Of a stretch of DNA of 64,000 bases, positions 57,001 through 63,602 are shown one piece after another. Source of the DNA: Prevotellaceae bacterium (GTDB lineage: Bacteria; Bacteroidota; Bacteroidia; Bacteroidales; UBA932); assembly GCA_031266015.1 (NCBI GenBank), contig JAISBU010000013.1:1-64000 (forward strand), written 5' to 3'. Position 1 is the stretch's first letter. Each line of letters begins with the position of its first letter. The position numbers and the translations under genes were made by a program. The notes beneath the pieces are model-generated. The model did not search any database. It was given only the letters and a program-made list of their open reading frames with translations, and was not told where the DNA came from.

Positions 57001-57104
57001 TCTCCCATATCACGCGTAGCTTGCGCAACTACACCTGTTGTTCCAACTAACGAGAGCAGAAAAGTAGCAAACGCTATTCGTTGTACTGATTTTAGCATAG
57101 ACAA
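54024..57104 (-). CDS. Large periplasmic tetratricopeptide-repeat protein
   Basis: Exported protein of 1026 aa built almost entirely of TPR units. The signal peptide is MSMLKSVQRIAFATFLLSLVGTTGVVAQ. Repeats of the pattern A-x2-Y-x(5)-Y-x2-A-I-x2-F-x(2)-F begin near residue 37 and run to near residue 980 (examples NADYANAITAFGQF, RRYAVALRGFESL, NYAAAIDDYSRVM). No catalytic domain is attached. The protein probably serves as a scaffold for outer-membrane or cell-wall complexes and is followed by a barrel gene. The C-terminal tail ends in a charged coiled-coil-like stretch (QQLIQREKEKENAA). Confidence 0.8.
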   Translation of the reverse strand: MSMLKSVQRIAFATFLLSLVGTTGVVAQATRDMGDAQEAYRHALELYEKKLYGLAQHEFERAVAKGIAADGSQLVAQVEYYKLVCAYELWASNTEELANEYIAAYPESEKCNDTYYLLGKYYFRNADYANAITAFGQFNSSSLSEDEMAEYDFKRAYSLFAQLRYETASPIFSRIKDGNSKYASAATYYYSHIAYDQRRYAVALRGFESLRNDEVFSKLVPYYILHIYHSQQNYDKVISEGSEFVESVTGKRLPEIARIVGEAYYYKKQYDKALPFIEKYAATATTLTRQDRYLVGYIYYQNKDYQKASKIFEQIVVGQDSLAQSAYYYLADSWLQMGDKYSAGRVFLQASKMDFFPDIKEDALFNYAKLMFDLNSGPFNDAIEALNLYLKQFPNSRRTDEVNKFLMQAYVVSRNYKAALESLSAIKSPDADALAAMQKVAYYHAIELFQNQSYKEAIDNFNLSLKYASYSPRFAALATYWKADAEYRLGNYETAGHLFNEFVLSPGVVNTEEYIAAHYNLGYATFKQREYSVAMQWFRKYASLALDKSSMLCDTYNRMGDCSFMQHNYAAAIDDYSRVMQMKLIDVDYAAFQCGLCYGLVQQMDKKIELMDAVINFRPTSPHADHAMFEKGRTYTQQLNYAKAIVVYTQLLGKKQSAFYAKSLVELGLISVNQGNNTHALEYYKRTVTEFPGTSEARNAMLGIKNIYVELGDVDTYFKYAGTVKNFAAINASEKDSITFSSAELAYNSGNTDRAIDALNRYLDAFPNGAFVLDANFYIADCYYRTGKLEESLPHFVYVLSVPKNDYTEPALLGASRVSFDLGEYKKASSYYERLESVASSKVNTVEAKLGKMRSDYLLQDYVATVVDATSLLAVENLPAEIVREAYYKRAKSYDNQALSDKAVLDYKEISSAVKTKEGAEARYKVVADLFKRGDLANTEQAVLDFSKQTTPHQYWMAKCFIVLGDVYVQRNDAFQAKATYESIIDGYKVPDDGIIDEVNQRMQQLIQREKEKENAASQSPYDVAL

Positions 57105-57428
57105 AGTTTTATCTAACCTACGATTTTAAATGTATAAAGATATTACATACTTATGTGTAGCACAAATCCCCCTGGGTTAAAAATTCACAAATGAACAGAT
57201 ACTATTGATAACTTATAAATCGCTATAAATAAGCATATTACAACCATATCGTTTTTGAGATAAAATCAGAGGCTATACTTTAGGCTTACATCATTGAAAA
57301 AAATTCCACTTATCACGTGCAAAATCAAACGCAGAGCGCAGCTATCAACCTCAAACGAAATCAAACCGGCTATAGCATTTCTGCAAAGAGTTTTGTATCT
57401 TTGCGAATCACAAACAACCAGCACAATA
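57105..57428. other. Divergent intergenic region between the TPR gene and ftsE
   Basis: About 320 AT-rich nt. The only supported element is the ftsE promoter near 57396. A 5' extension of the ftsE frame (57294-57428) lies upstream of that promoter and is judged noncoding. Confidence 0.55.
57396..57403 (+). promoter_or_regulatory. -7 promoter element of ftsE
   Basis: TATCTTTG matches TAnnTTTG exactly. Transcription would begin near 57410, which excludes the upstream start codon and supports the ATG at 57429. Confidence 0.6.
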
Positions 57429-58142
57429 ATGTCGTTCGTAGACACCGTTATAGAGGTAAAAAAAGCCAGCATCCTTCAGGGGCGTAATCTCATTTTATCC
57501 GAGGTTTCATTTGACGTAGAGCGAGGTGAATTTATTTACCTCGTAGGAAAGGTAGGCAGCGGAAAATCCAGCTTAATAAAAACGTTGAACGCTGAGCTGC
57601 ATCTGCGTCGTGGCGAAGCATGGATTGCAGGATATAAGCTTCACAGCATCAAAGAAGCGCATATTCCCTACTTGCGCCGCAAAATCGGCGTCGTATTTCA
57701 GGACTTTCAGCTGTTGACTGACCGTAACGTACACGACAATCTGAACTTTGTGCTGCGTGCTACAGGTTGGACGGATAAGGCTGAAATTAAAAAACGTATT
57801 CAGAGCGTGCTTGAAAAAGTTGATTTGGTGCACAAAAGCCTGAAAATGCCGCATCAGCTTTCGGGTGGAGAGCAGCAGCGTGTAGTAATTGCCCGCGCTT
57901 TGCTAAATGACCCCGAAGTAATTTTGGCGGATGAGCCAACCGGAAACCTGGACCCGGAAACATCCGAGGACATTATGGGGGTGCTGCACGAGATCAGCCG
58001 TAATGGTCGTTCTGTAATGATGGCAACGCACAACTATGGGCTTCTCAAGCGCTTTCCAAAGCGCACGCTCAAATGTGAGCATGGCAGGTTGATTGAAATT
58101 GCCAACCCATCCAACGAGATTGATCTTTCAATGTTGGAGTAA
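57429..58142 (+). CDS. ftsE: Cell-division ATP-binding protein FtsE
   Basis: ABC ATPase of 237 aa that with FtsX regulates peptidoglycan hydrolases at the division site. Walker A is in GKVGSGKSSL near residue 39, Q-loop IGVVFQDFQLLTDRNVHDN, signature LSGGEQQRVVIARALL near residue 142, Walker B VILADEPTGNLDP and H-loop MATHNYGLL. The Walker A has Lys-Val where Pro-Ser or Ser is usual, but the GxxGxGKS core is intact. The ATG at 57429 lies just downstream of a promoter, so the longer frame from 57294 is discounted. ftsX is not adjacent. Confidence 0.88.
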   Translation: MSFVDTVIEVKKASILQGRNLILSEVSFDVERGEFIYLVGKVGSGKSSLIKTLNAELHLRRGEAWIAGYKLHSIKEAHIPYLRRKIGVVFQDFQLLTDRNVHDNLNFVLRATGWTDKAEIKKRIQSVLEKVDLVHKSLKMPHQLSGGEQQRVVIARALLNDPEVILADEPTGNLDPETSEDIMGVLHEISRNGRSVMMATHNYGLLKRFPKRTLKCEHGRLIEIANPSNEIDLSMLE

Positions 58143-58390
58143 AAAATGTTCCGCACTTTTCATAACCTCAGCGCCCACTCCAACAGCATTCTTCACTTTA
58201 CCTAAAGTAATAGTTAACGACAAGTTACTACTTTAATTCCTCAACTACTATCAACGTATAAAATAACATGCTAATACATAGTAATATACATACATTATAT
58301 AAATAATAAATTTAATATGTAGGGTAAATTATCGGATAATTTACCCTATTGATAGGTAAAAATATCGGATAATTTATCCCATATACTATT
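58143..58390. other. Intergenic region between ftsE and the ATPase gene, with first palindrome pair
   Basis: The last ~80 nt hold two palindromes described separately. The rest is AT-rich and shows no gene. Confidence 0.5.
58320..58380. repeat. Palindrome pair 1 downstream of the AAA/DUF4143 ATPase gene
   Basis: TAGGGTAAATTATC-G-GATAATTTACCCTA (58320-58348) is a perfect 14-bp-arm palindrome. A second, imperfect copy (58355-58379, centre 58367) follows after 6 nt. Both centre on TTATCSGATAA. The pair ends about 11 nt after the stop codon at 58391 as read on the minus strand. Confidence 0.85.
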
Positions 58391-59611
58391 TTATATTGAT
58401 GAAAAACTCCTAAAAAAATTCTCACGAAATGGTTCCATGCAGGCAAAATATAGCTGCATATCCGGATACATATCTTCAAACTTTTTGTACTTGCCACGTT
58501 GTGCCTTGTCCGCATTATACTTAACTTCTATAGCGCAAGGAGGCTCCGAATTCGGCAGCACGAAATCCACCTCATTTCGGTCTGCCGTACGCCAAAAAAA
58601 CACTTCATCACTTGGGTATATGTCGGCTAATAACCGATAGCATGCATTCTCCCACAGCTCTCCTTTGTCTAGGCGCAATGGCACCGGCTGAAAGTTGCTG
58701 ATCAGGCTATTGCGTACGCCCGCATCCATAAGGTATGCCTTTGGCATTTTTACCAGCTCTTTATTCACGTTACGAAAAAAGGGCTTTACGAGCGCCACGT
58801 GAAAGCATTTCTGTAGCACAAAAAGGTAATGCTGTACTGTTTCGTCCTTTATACGCAGTACCTTTGACAGCTCCGAAACGTTGATTAAGCTACCGGGATG
58901 CGCCGCCATCATTCTAAACAGGTTATAAAATGCGATTTCATTCTGCACACCAGCCTCAAGGACATCTCTTTTTACATACGAGTCCCGAATTTCACGCAAT
59001 CGATTTACCTTTTCAGCCACATTGCGCTCCTTTACCACAGCAGGGTACCCACCGTAAAGCATGTAGCCGTACCACTCATTTCGCAACTCCTCTATGCTAG
59101 CGCTCCTCGCCTTTACGTTCTGCTGTAGCTTGCGTACTTCATACAATAAATCCTCTCTACCGCTCAAACGCAAATGCTCATCGAACGAACAGGTATGCAG
59201 CTTAAATAGGCGCTTGCGTCCGGCCAGCGAGTCATTAAAGCTCTTATCTATATAAAATGCGCTGCTGCCTGTTGCTACTATTTTTATACGCTCAGCATAC
59301 TCATCGTAAATCAACTTTAAAAAGTTGGAGGGATCCTTTAAGTACTGCACCTCATCAATAAACACTACAGTGCGAGAGTCTGTGCCGGGCAGGAAGTTAA
59401 TCAGGTTAAGCGGGTGCTCATCCAGCTGAGCCAAAACAGCCTTATTTTCTAAGTTAAGAAAAGTACAAGGTATATTTTCCACCTTGCAAAATATTTCCAG
59501 CTGCCGCAGCAGGGTTGACTTTCCTATTTGTCTGGCGCCCACAAGTATGCTATACTCTTTGTAAGGCAAGTGTTGCTTAAGTTGCTCAAAAATGTTGCGC
59601 TGAATGTTCAT
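58391..59611 (-). CDS. AAA ATPase with DUF4143 (PD-(D/E)xK-like) C-terminal domain
   Basis: Protein of 406 aa. An N-terminal P-loop ATPase has Walker A VGARQIGKSTLL near residue 25, Walker B TVVFIDEVQYL near residue 85 and a sensor-1-like IVATGSSAFY near residue 120. A middle region with helices follows. The DUF4143 C-terminal part shows ENACYRLL...EVDFVLPN...AIEVKYN near residues 320-380, the E-(x)n-VDFVL-(x)n-EVK layout of a PD-(D/E)xK-like nuclease fold. The Lys and acidic residues are retained, so nuclease activity is possible but unproven. The family is abundant in bacteria and poorly understood. It stands alone, flanked by AAATTATCNGATAATTT palindromes and preceded by its own promoter. 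Confidence 0.85.
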   Translation of the reverse strand: MNIQRNIFEQLKQHLPYKEYSILVGARQIGKSTLLRQLEIFCKVENIPCTFLNLENKAVLAQLDEHPLNLINFLPGTDSRTVVFIDEVQYLKDPSNFLKLIYDEYAERIKIVATGSSAFYIDKSFNDSLAGRKRLFKLHTCSFDEHLRLSGREDLLYEVRKLQQNVKARSASIEELRNEWYGYMLYGGYPAVVKERNVAEKVNRLREIRDSYVKRDVLEAGVQNEIAFYNLFRMMAAHPGSLINVSELSKVLRIKDETVQHYLFVLQKCFHVALVKPFFRNVNKELVKMPKAYLMDAGVRNSLISNFQPVPLRLDKGELWENACYRLLADIYPSDEVFFWRTADRNEVDFVLPNSEPPCAIEVKYNADKAQRGKYKKFEDMYPDMQLYFACMEPFRENFFRSFSSI

Positions 59612-59630
59612 AATATCCTGTATATAAAAA

Positions 59631-59638
59631 CAAATATA
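59631..59638 (-). promoter_or_regulatory. -7 promoter element of the AAA/DUF4143 ATPase gene
   Basis: TATATTTG on the minus strand matches TAnnTTTG, 20-27 nt upstream of the start codon. The second palindrome pair lies 28-90 nt further upstream. Confidence 0.6.
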
Positions 59639-59665
59639 GCACATTTATCGGTTATACTACAACTG

Positions 59666-59725
59666 TATAGGATAAATTATCCGATAATTTTACCTATATA
59701 AAGGATATATTATCCGATAATTTAT
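59666..59725. repeat. Palindrome pair 2 upstream of the AAA/DUF4143 ATPase gene
   Basis: TATAGGATAAATTATC-C-GATAATTTTACCTATA (59666-59698, centre 59682) is a palindrome with two mismatched pairs. A second copy (59707-59723, centre 59715) reads ATATTATC-C-GATAATTT. Both share the core of the pair on the other side of the gene. Confidence 0.8.
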
Positions 59726-59824
59726 AGAAATCACATAGCAGCATCACGTAAATCAAAGTACATCAAACGTAATATCGACCTTATAGTGGTGTTAGCTATC
59801 CTCATTCAATTTTTCAATTAATAA

Positions 59825-59900
59825 CCAAAAGTAGCTAGTGACTGCCATCCATTTTTCTACTGCTACCTATTTTCTTCGTAAAAACCCCCAAAAGTAGCTA
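59825..59900 (+). promoter_or_regulatory. 13-bp direct repeats upstream of the TonB receptor gene
   Basis: CCAAAAGTAGCTA occurs at 59825-59837 and 59888-59900, starting 63 bp apart (about six helical turns). The second copy ends 23 nt before the -7 box, in the -33 region, so it fits an activator or repressor site. A TTAGCTAT at 59789-59796 is a partial third copy. Confidence 0.6.
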
Positions 59901-59923
59901 TTGCTTTTATAGCGATATCACGC

Positions 59924-59931
59924 TAATTTTG
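59924..59931 (+). promoter_or_regulatory. -7 promoter element of the TonB receptor-hemH operon
   Basis: TAATTTTG matches TAnnTTTG, 24-31 nt before the ATG at 59955. No good -33 TTTG is visible, consistent with a promoter needing an activator. Confidence 0.6.
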
Positions 59932-59954
59932 CATCGTAAAAATTTTATTAGCAA

Positions 59955-62273
59955 ATGTTCGGCAGGCTTTCAACTATCTCAGCTTTTATCCTTCTTTTCG
60001 CAAACATATCTCAAGCGCAAGTGGCTGACAGCGCTCAACAAATCTCAGATGTAGTTATCATTGGTAATAAGGAGCAATCCTCCGTCGGCAGGATTCCGGC
60101 AGCGGTTTCGTCATTATCGGCAACCGGCGTGTACAGCAACCGGGTGGAATCTCCCAATGAGCTAACCGCCATTGTTCCCAACTTTTACATGCCCGATTAT
60201 GGTAGCAAGCTATCTTCCGCCATCTACATTCGAGGTATTGGCTCGCGCATGAACGAATCAGCCGTGGGTTTATACGTAGATAATGCGCCTTACCTGGATA
60301 AAAGCGCCTACGATTTCGACTTCTTCGATATTGCGAAAATCGACGTACTGCGTGGCCCGCAAGGAACGTTATACGGACGCAACACCATTGGCGGTATTAT
60401 CAACATTTACACACCATCGCCGCTGGCTTACCAAGGTACAAAAGCGCGAGCTACCTACGGAAATGCGAATACGCTTGACTTGCAAGCGCTGCACTACCAC
60501 AAATTCGGTAGCAACCTCGGAGTATCCGCAGGCATCAGCTATCGTCAAGCTGACGGATTTTTCACTAACTCATACAACGGAAAGCCTGCCGACGAAATGC
60601 AGTCAATCGGCGAAAGGGTTCGTTTGGATTGGAATATTACAAGTAAGCTGCAGCTGAGCTACTCGCTAAGCGGCGAGCATAGCGCACAAAACGGTTATCC
60701 GTACGGATTAGTTGGCAGTACGGGAGAAGTAAAAGACATCAGCCAAAATGATCCGTCGAACTACAGGCGTGATTTGGTAAACAACAGCCTGCGCTTACAA
60801 TACAACGGCTACGGCTATACGCTTAGCAGCACCACCAACTACCAGCATATGAATGACCACATGAAAATGGATCAGGATTTTTCATCCGAGCCTGTTTTCA
60901 CGTTGGAGCAAATGCAAAAGCAAAATGCGATAAGCGAGGAAATATTGATAAAATCTAAAAGCGAAAAAAACTACCAGTGGCTGTTCGGCGCCTTTGCTTT
61001 TTACAAAAAAATGAACACGGAGGCGCCTGTTGATCTCAAATCCGGCTTCATAACGCAGCTATCGCAGATGTTTCCCCCTCCTACATCGCCGGTTCAAATA
61101 AGCATCGTAACCGACTCCGGTAGTACAGCTCAAGCCGACAACATTTATATTCCATCAGGCTTTGAATCTCCAACATACGGTTTCGCAGCCTACCACCAAT
61201 CTACATATAATAATCTCATTATCAAAGGATTATCAGCAACCGTAGGATTGCGTTTAGACTATGAGAAGGTTTCTCTAAAGTACGGCTCCACATCCGGCAT
61301 CACTGCAAGGGTTGTAGCTCCACCCACGATGGGTGGAATAAATTGGTACTCATCCGCTCCACAACCTTTGTATGACGGCAGCTGCAAGAACTACTTTTTT
61401 GAACTTCTGCCAAAGGTTGCCTTGCAATACGAATTCGACAGCAAAAGACACAGGCTTTACGCCACCGTTGCAAAAGGCTATACATCAGGAGGATACAACA
61501 CCAACCTGTTCGCCGATTTGGTAAGAGATAAGCTGGAGCCGATGCGCTCCGGAGCCACCATTACCTTCAAACGACCGGAGGATAATGCAGCTGTAGCTAA
61601 AGCCATATACTACAAGCCCGAGTACAGCTGGAACTATGAAGCTGGCGGCAGCGCAAATCTTTTTACCAACCGCCTGCAAGCCTCGGCCTCTCTTTTTTAC
61701 ATCCATACGCAAGATTTGCAAATAGCGCAATTCGTTCCCAGCGGCTATGGCCGGGTAATGAAAAATGCAGGTAAAAGCGAAAGCTACGGAGCCGAAGTTT
61801 CGCTACAGGGTAGAGTAGGCAACCTTTCGCTGAGCGCAGATTACGGATACACCCACGCAGCGTTTACCAAATATCAAGACACTTCTATTGTAACAACCGA
61901 CGGCGTAAAAGATACCGTTCCGTTAAATTACAGCGGCAGCTACGTACCCTTTGCACCGCAAAATACGCTGGCGCTTACGGCCGACTACACGCTAAATTTG
62001 TACAAGAAGCCCATTGACAGAATCACATTTGGAGTACAATACGTGGGAGTTGGCAAAATTTATTTTACCGCCGACAACAACCGCTCACAGAATTTTTACG
62101 GACTGCTCAACGGCAACATCAGGTTAGAAAAAAGCATTTTCAGCATCAACATTTGGAGTAAAAATATACTTGATAAAAAGTATAAAGTTTTTCTATTCGA
62201 AAGCGGAAAAAATACCTATGCGCAACCGGGTCGTCCACTGCAATTTGGAATAGATCTGATTGTAAAATTCTAA
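59955..62273 (+). CDS. TonB-dependent outer-membrane receptor
   Basis: Outer-membrane receptor of 772 aa. A signal peptide (~1-21, ending SQA) is followed by a TonB-box-like QISDVVIIGNK near residue 29, the plug domain (PNELTAIVPNFYM, AIYIRGIGSRMNESAVGLYVDNAPY, KIDVLRGPQGTLYGRNTIGGIINIYTP, about 60-160), then the 22-strand barrel ending in LQFGIDLIVKF. There is no carboxypeptidase-like N-terminal domain and no SusD gene, so it is not a SusC-type glycan importer. Its downstream partner is a ferrochelatase, so a porphyrin or haem (or an iron complex) is the most likely ligand. Confidence 0.88.
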   Translation: MFGRLSTISAFILLFANISQAQVADSAQQISDVVIIGNKEQSSVGRIPAAVSSLSATGVYSNRVESPNELTAIVPNFYMPDYGSKLSSAIYIRGIGSRMNESAVGLYVDNAPYLDKSAYDFDFFDIAKIDVLRGPQGTLYGRNTIGGIINIYTPSPLAYQGTKARATYGNANTLDLQALHYHKFGSNLGVSAGISYRQADGFFTNSYNGKPADEMQSIGERVRLDWNITSKLQLSYSLSGEHSAQNGYPYGLVGSTGEVKDISQNDPSNYRRDLVNNSLRLQYNGYGYTLSSTTNYQHMNDHMKMDQDFSSEPVFTLEQMQKQNAISEEILIKSKSEKNYQWLFGAFAFYKKMNTEAPVDLKSGFITQLSQMFPPPTSPVQISIVTDSGSTAQADNIYIPSGFESPTYGFAAYHQSTYNNLIIKGLSATVGLRLDYEKVSLKYGSTSGITARVVAPPTMGGINWYSSAPQPLYDGSCKNYFFELLPKVALQYEFDSKRHRLYATVAKGYTSGGYNTNLFADLVRDKLEPMRSGATITFKRPEDNAAVAKAIYYKPEYSWNYEAGGSANLFTNRLQASASLFYIHTQDLQIAQFVPSGYGRVMKNAGKSESYGAEVSLQGRVGNLSLSADYGYTHAAFTKYQDTSIVTTDGVKDTVPLNYSGSYVPFAPQNTLALTADYTLNLYKKPIDRITFGVQYVGVGKIYFTADNNRSQNFYGLLNGNIRLEKSIFSINIWSKNILDKKYKVFLFESGKNTYAQPGRPLQFGIDLIVKF

Positions 62274-62309
62274 TAATCAGCAATAAACAACATTGATAAG
62301 AGCATCCGC

Positions 62310-63602
62310 ATGAACTATTTTGAACGCTTTAAGCTACGCTGGAACATTCAATCCAACAAACAGCTGGTGATTGTATTTACAGCTTTCGGAGTCGCCGGAT
62401 TCAGCACATTGGGGGTAAAAAAAATACTGCTACCTTTGCTTGGCGTTACGCCCGAAACTCCTTTGTACCTGAAAATAGCGGCCGAAGTATTAATTATTCT
62501 ACCGGCCTATCAGGTACTGCTAATTATAGTCGGCTCAATTTTCGGGCAGTACAGATTTTTCAAAAGATTTCTACGCAAAATGTTTTTTCTTGACCGAAAA
62601 AAGAAGGGTGCGATTGAGAAAATAAGTACTCTAACCTCTGACATAAAAACGGCCATACTTATTGTAAATACAGGAACTCCGAGAAGCTCATCATGGTCTC
62701 ACGTGGCCCAATTTCTTTTTCGTTTTTTAAATGACAAGCGCGTTATCGACTTGCCGTTTATATCACGCACGCTCCTTGTAACCGGCTTCATAATTCCTTT
62801 CCGCCTGCTCAAGTCAACCCGACGCTACAGGCTGTTGATGAAGAATAGCACGCCGCCGCTACTCCGGCATACGCAAGATGTTGCAGCGCGATTAAATGAG
62901 CGCCTGCCCGAAAACATGCATGCCTTTTATGCCATGCGCTACAGCCGGCCCTCGTTGAAAGAGGCGCTTTCGGAAATTGAAAAAGCAGGCTACGAGAAAA
63001 TCATACTCATTCCGCAATTTCCGCAATATGCCGAGGCTACAACCGGTTCAATCCTGGCAGAGGTGAGGCGATTGAGCAGAAAAATGACCACCCCGATTCC
63101 AGCTAAAGTTGCGGATCAATTCTACCGGCATTCCTCGTACATCAACGCGCTATCCAACAGCGTAAGGCCTTACCTTAAGCAAAATTTTGACCACATTATT
63201 TTCTCCTTTCACTCGCTACCGCTACGCCAGGCAAATAAAACAATAAATACAAACGCCTGCTATAGAAGCACTTGCTGTAAGACAGCCAGCTTAACAGCAC
63301 AGGAGTTGGGGCTAAAAAACAGCGATTACAGCGTGTGCTACCAGTCAAAGCTATCACATGGCTGGTTAGGGCCATTCATCGAAAATGCCCTTATCAGCTT
63401 GGCAAAACGAGGAAAAGAACGAGTACTTATTGTAGCGCCATCTTTTGTGGCAGATTGTCTGGAAACCAACATTGAGCTGGCGCTAGAGATCCAAGACCTG
63501 TTTATTCGTCATGGAGGTCAGCAGCTGGAAGTTGTGCCTTGCCTCAACAGCAGCCCGCTATGGATACAGGCGCTTTTGCAGCTTATTCAGGAGCAGAGGT
63601 AG
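62310..63602 (+). CDS. hemH: Ferrochelatase fused to an N-terminal DUF6787-like membrane domain
   Basis: Protein of 430 aa. Residues 1-95 match DUF6787: FERFKLRWNIQSNKQLVIVF, a first helix ~18-44, a second ~56-77 (AAEVLIILPAYQVLLIIVG), then FGQYRFFKRFLRKMFF. In most Bacteroidota, this domain occurs alone. From about residue 112 the ferrochelatase fold follows: ILIVNTGTPRSSS; LIPQFPQYAEATTGS near residue 237; SFHSLPLRQ with the active-site His301; CYRSTCCKTA, the Cys-rich stretch of some ferrochelatases; QSKLSHGWLGP; and APSFVADCLETNIE with Glu385. The enzyme inserts Fe2+ into protoporphyrin IX, and the helices would anchor it to the inner membrane. No other haem genes are in the window. It starts 36 nt after the receptor stop. 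Confidence 0.85.
   Translation: MNYFERFKLRWNIQSNKQLVIVFTAFGVAGFSTLGVKKILLPLLGVTPETPLYLKIAAEVLIILPAYQVLLIIVGSIFGQYRFFKRFLRKMFFLDRKKKGAIEKISTLTSDIKTAILIVNTGTPRSSSWSHVAQFLFRFLNDKRVIDLPFISRTLLVTGFIIPFRLLKSTRRYRLLMKNSTPPLLRHTQDVAARLNERLPENMHAFYAMRYSRPSLKEALSEIEKAGYEKIILIPQFPQYAEATTGSILAEVRRLSRKMTTPIPAKVADQFYRHSSYINALSNSVRPYLKQNFDHIIFSFHSLPLRQANKTINTNACYRSTCCKTASLTAQELGLKNSDYSVCYQSKLSHGWLGPFIENALISLAKRGKERVLIVAPSFVADCLETNIELALEIQDLFIRHGGQQLEVVPCLNSSPLWIQALLQLIQEQR

Larger units (their letters stand above)
59726..59954. other. Regulatory region of the TonB receptor-hemH operon
   Basis: Holds no gene. Besides the direct repeats and the -7 box listed separately it is AT-rich and unmarked. The operon reading rightward begins at 59955. 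Confidence 0.6.

Noticed and set aside
57294-57428. Upstream extension of ftsE to an ATG at 57294
   Set aside because: The promoter -7 box lies inside the extension (57396-57403), and the extra 45 residues are not FtsE-like.
59612-59954. Possible riboswitch in the receptor leader
   Set aside because: The leader after the promoter is only about 17 nt, too short for a riboswitch; the upstream text is promoter and repeats.
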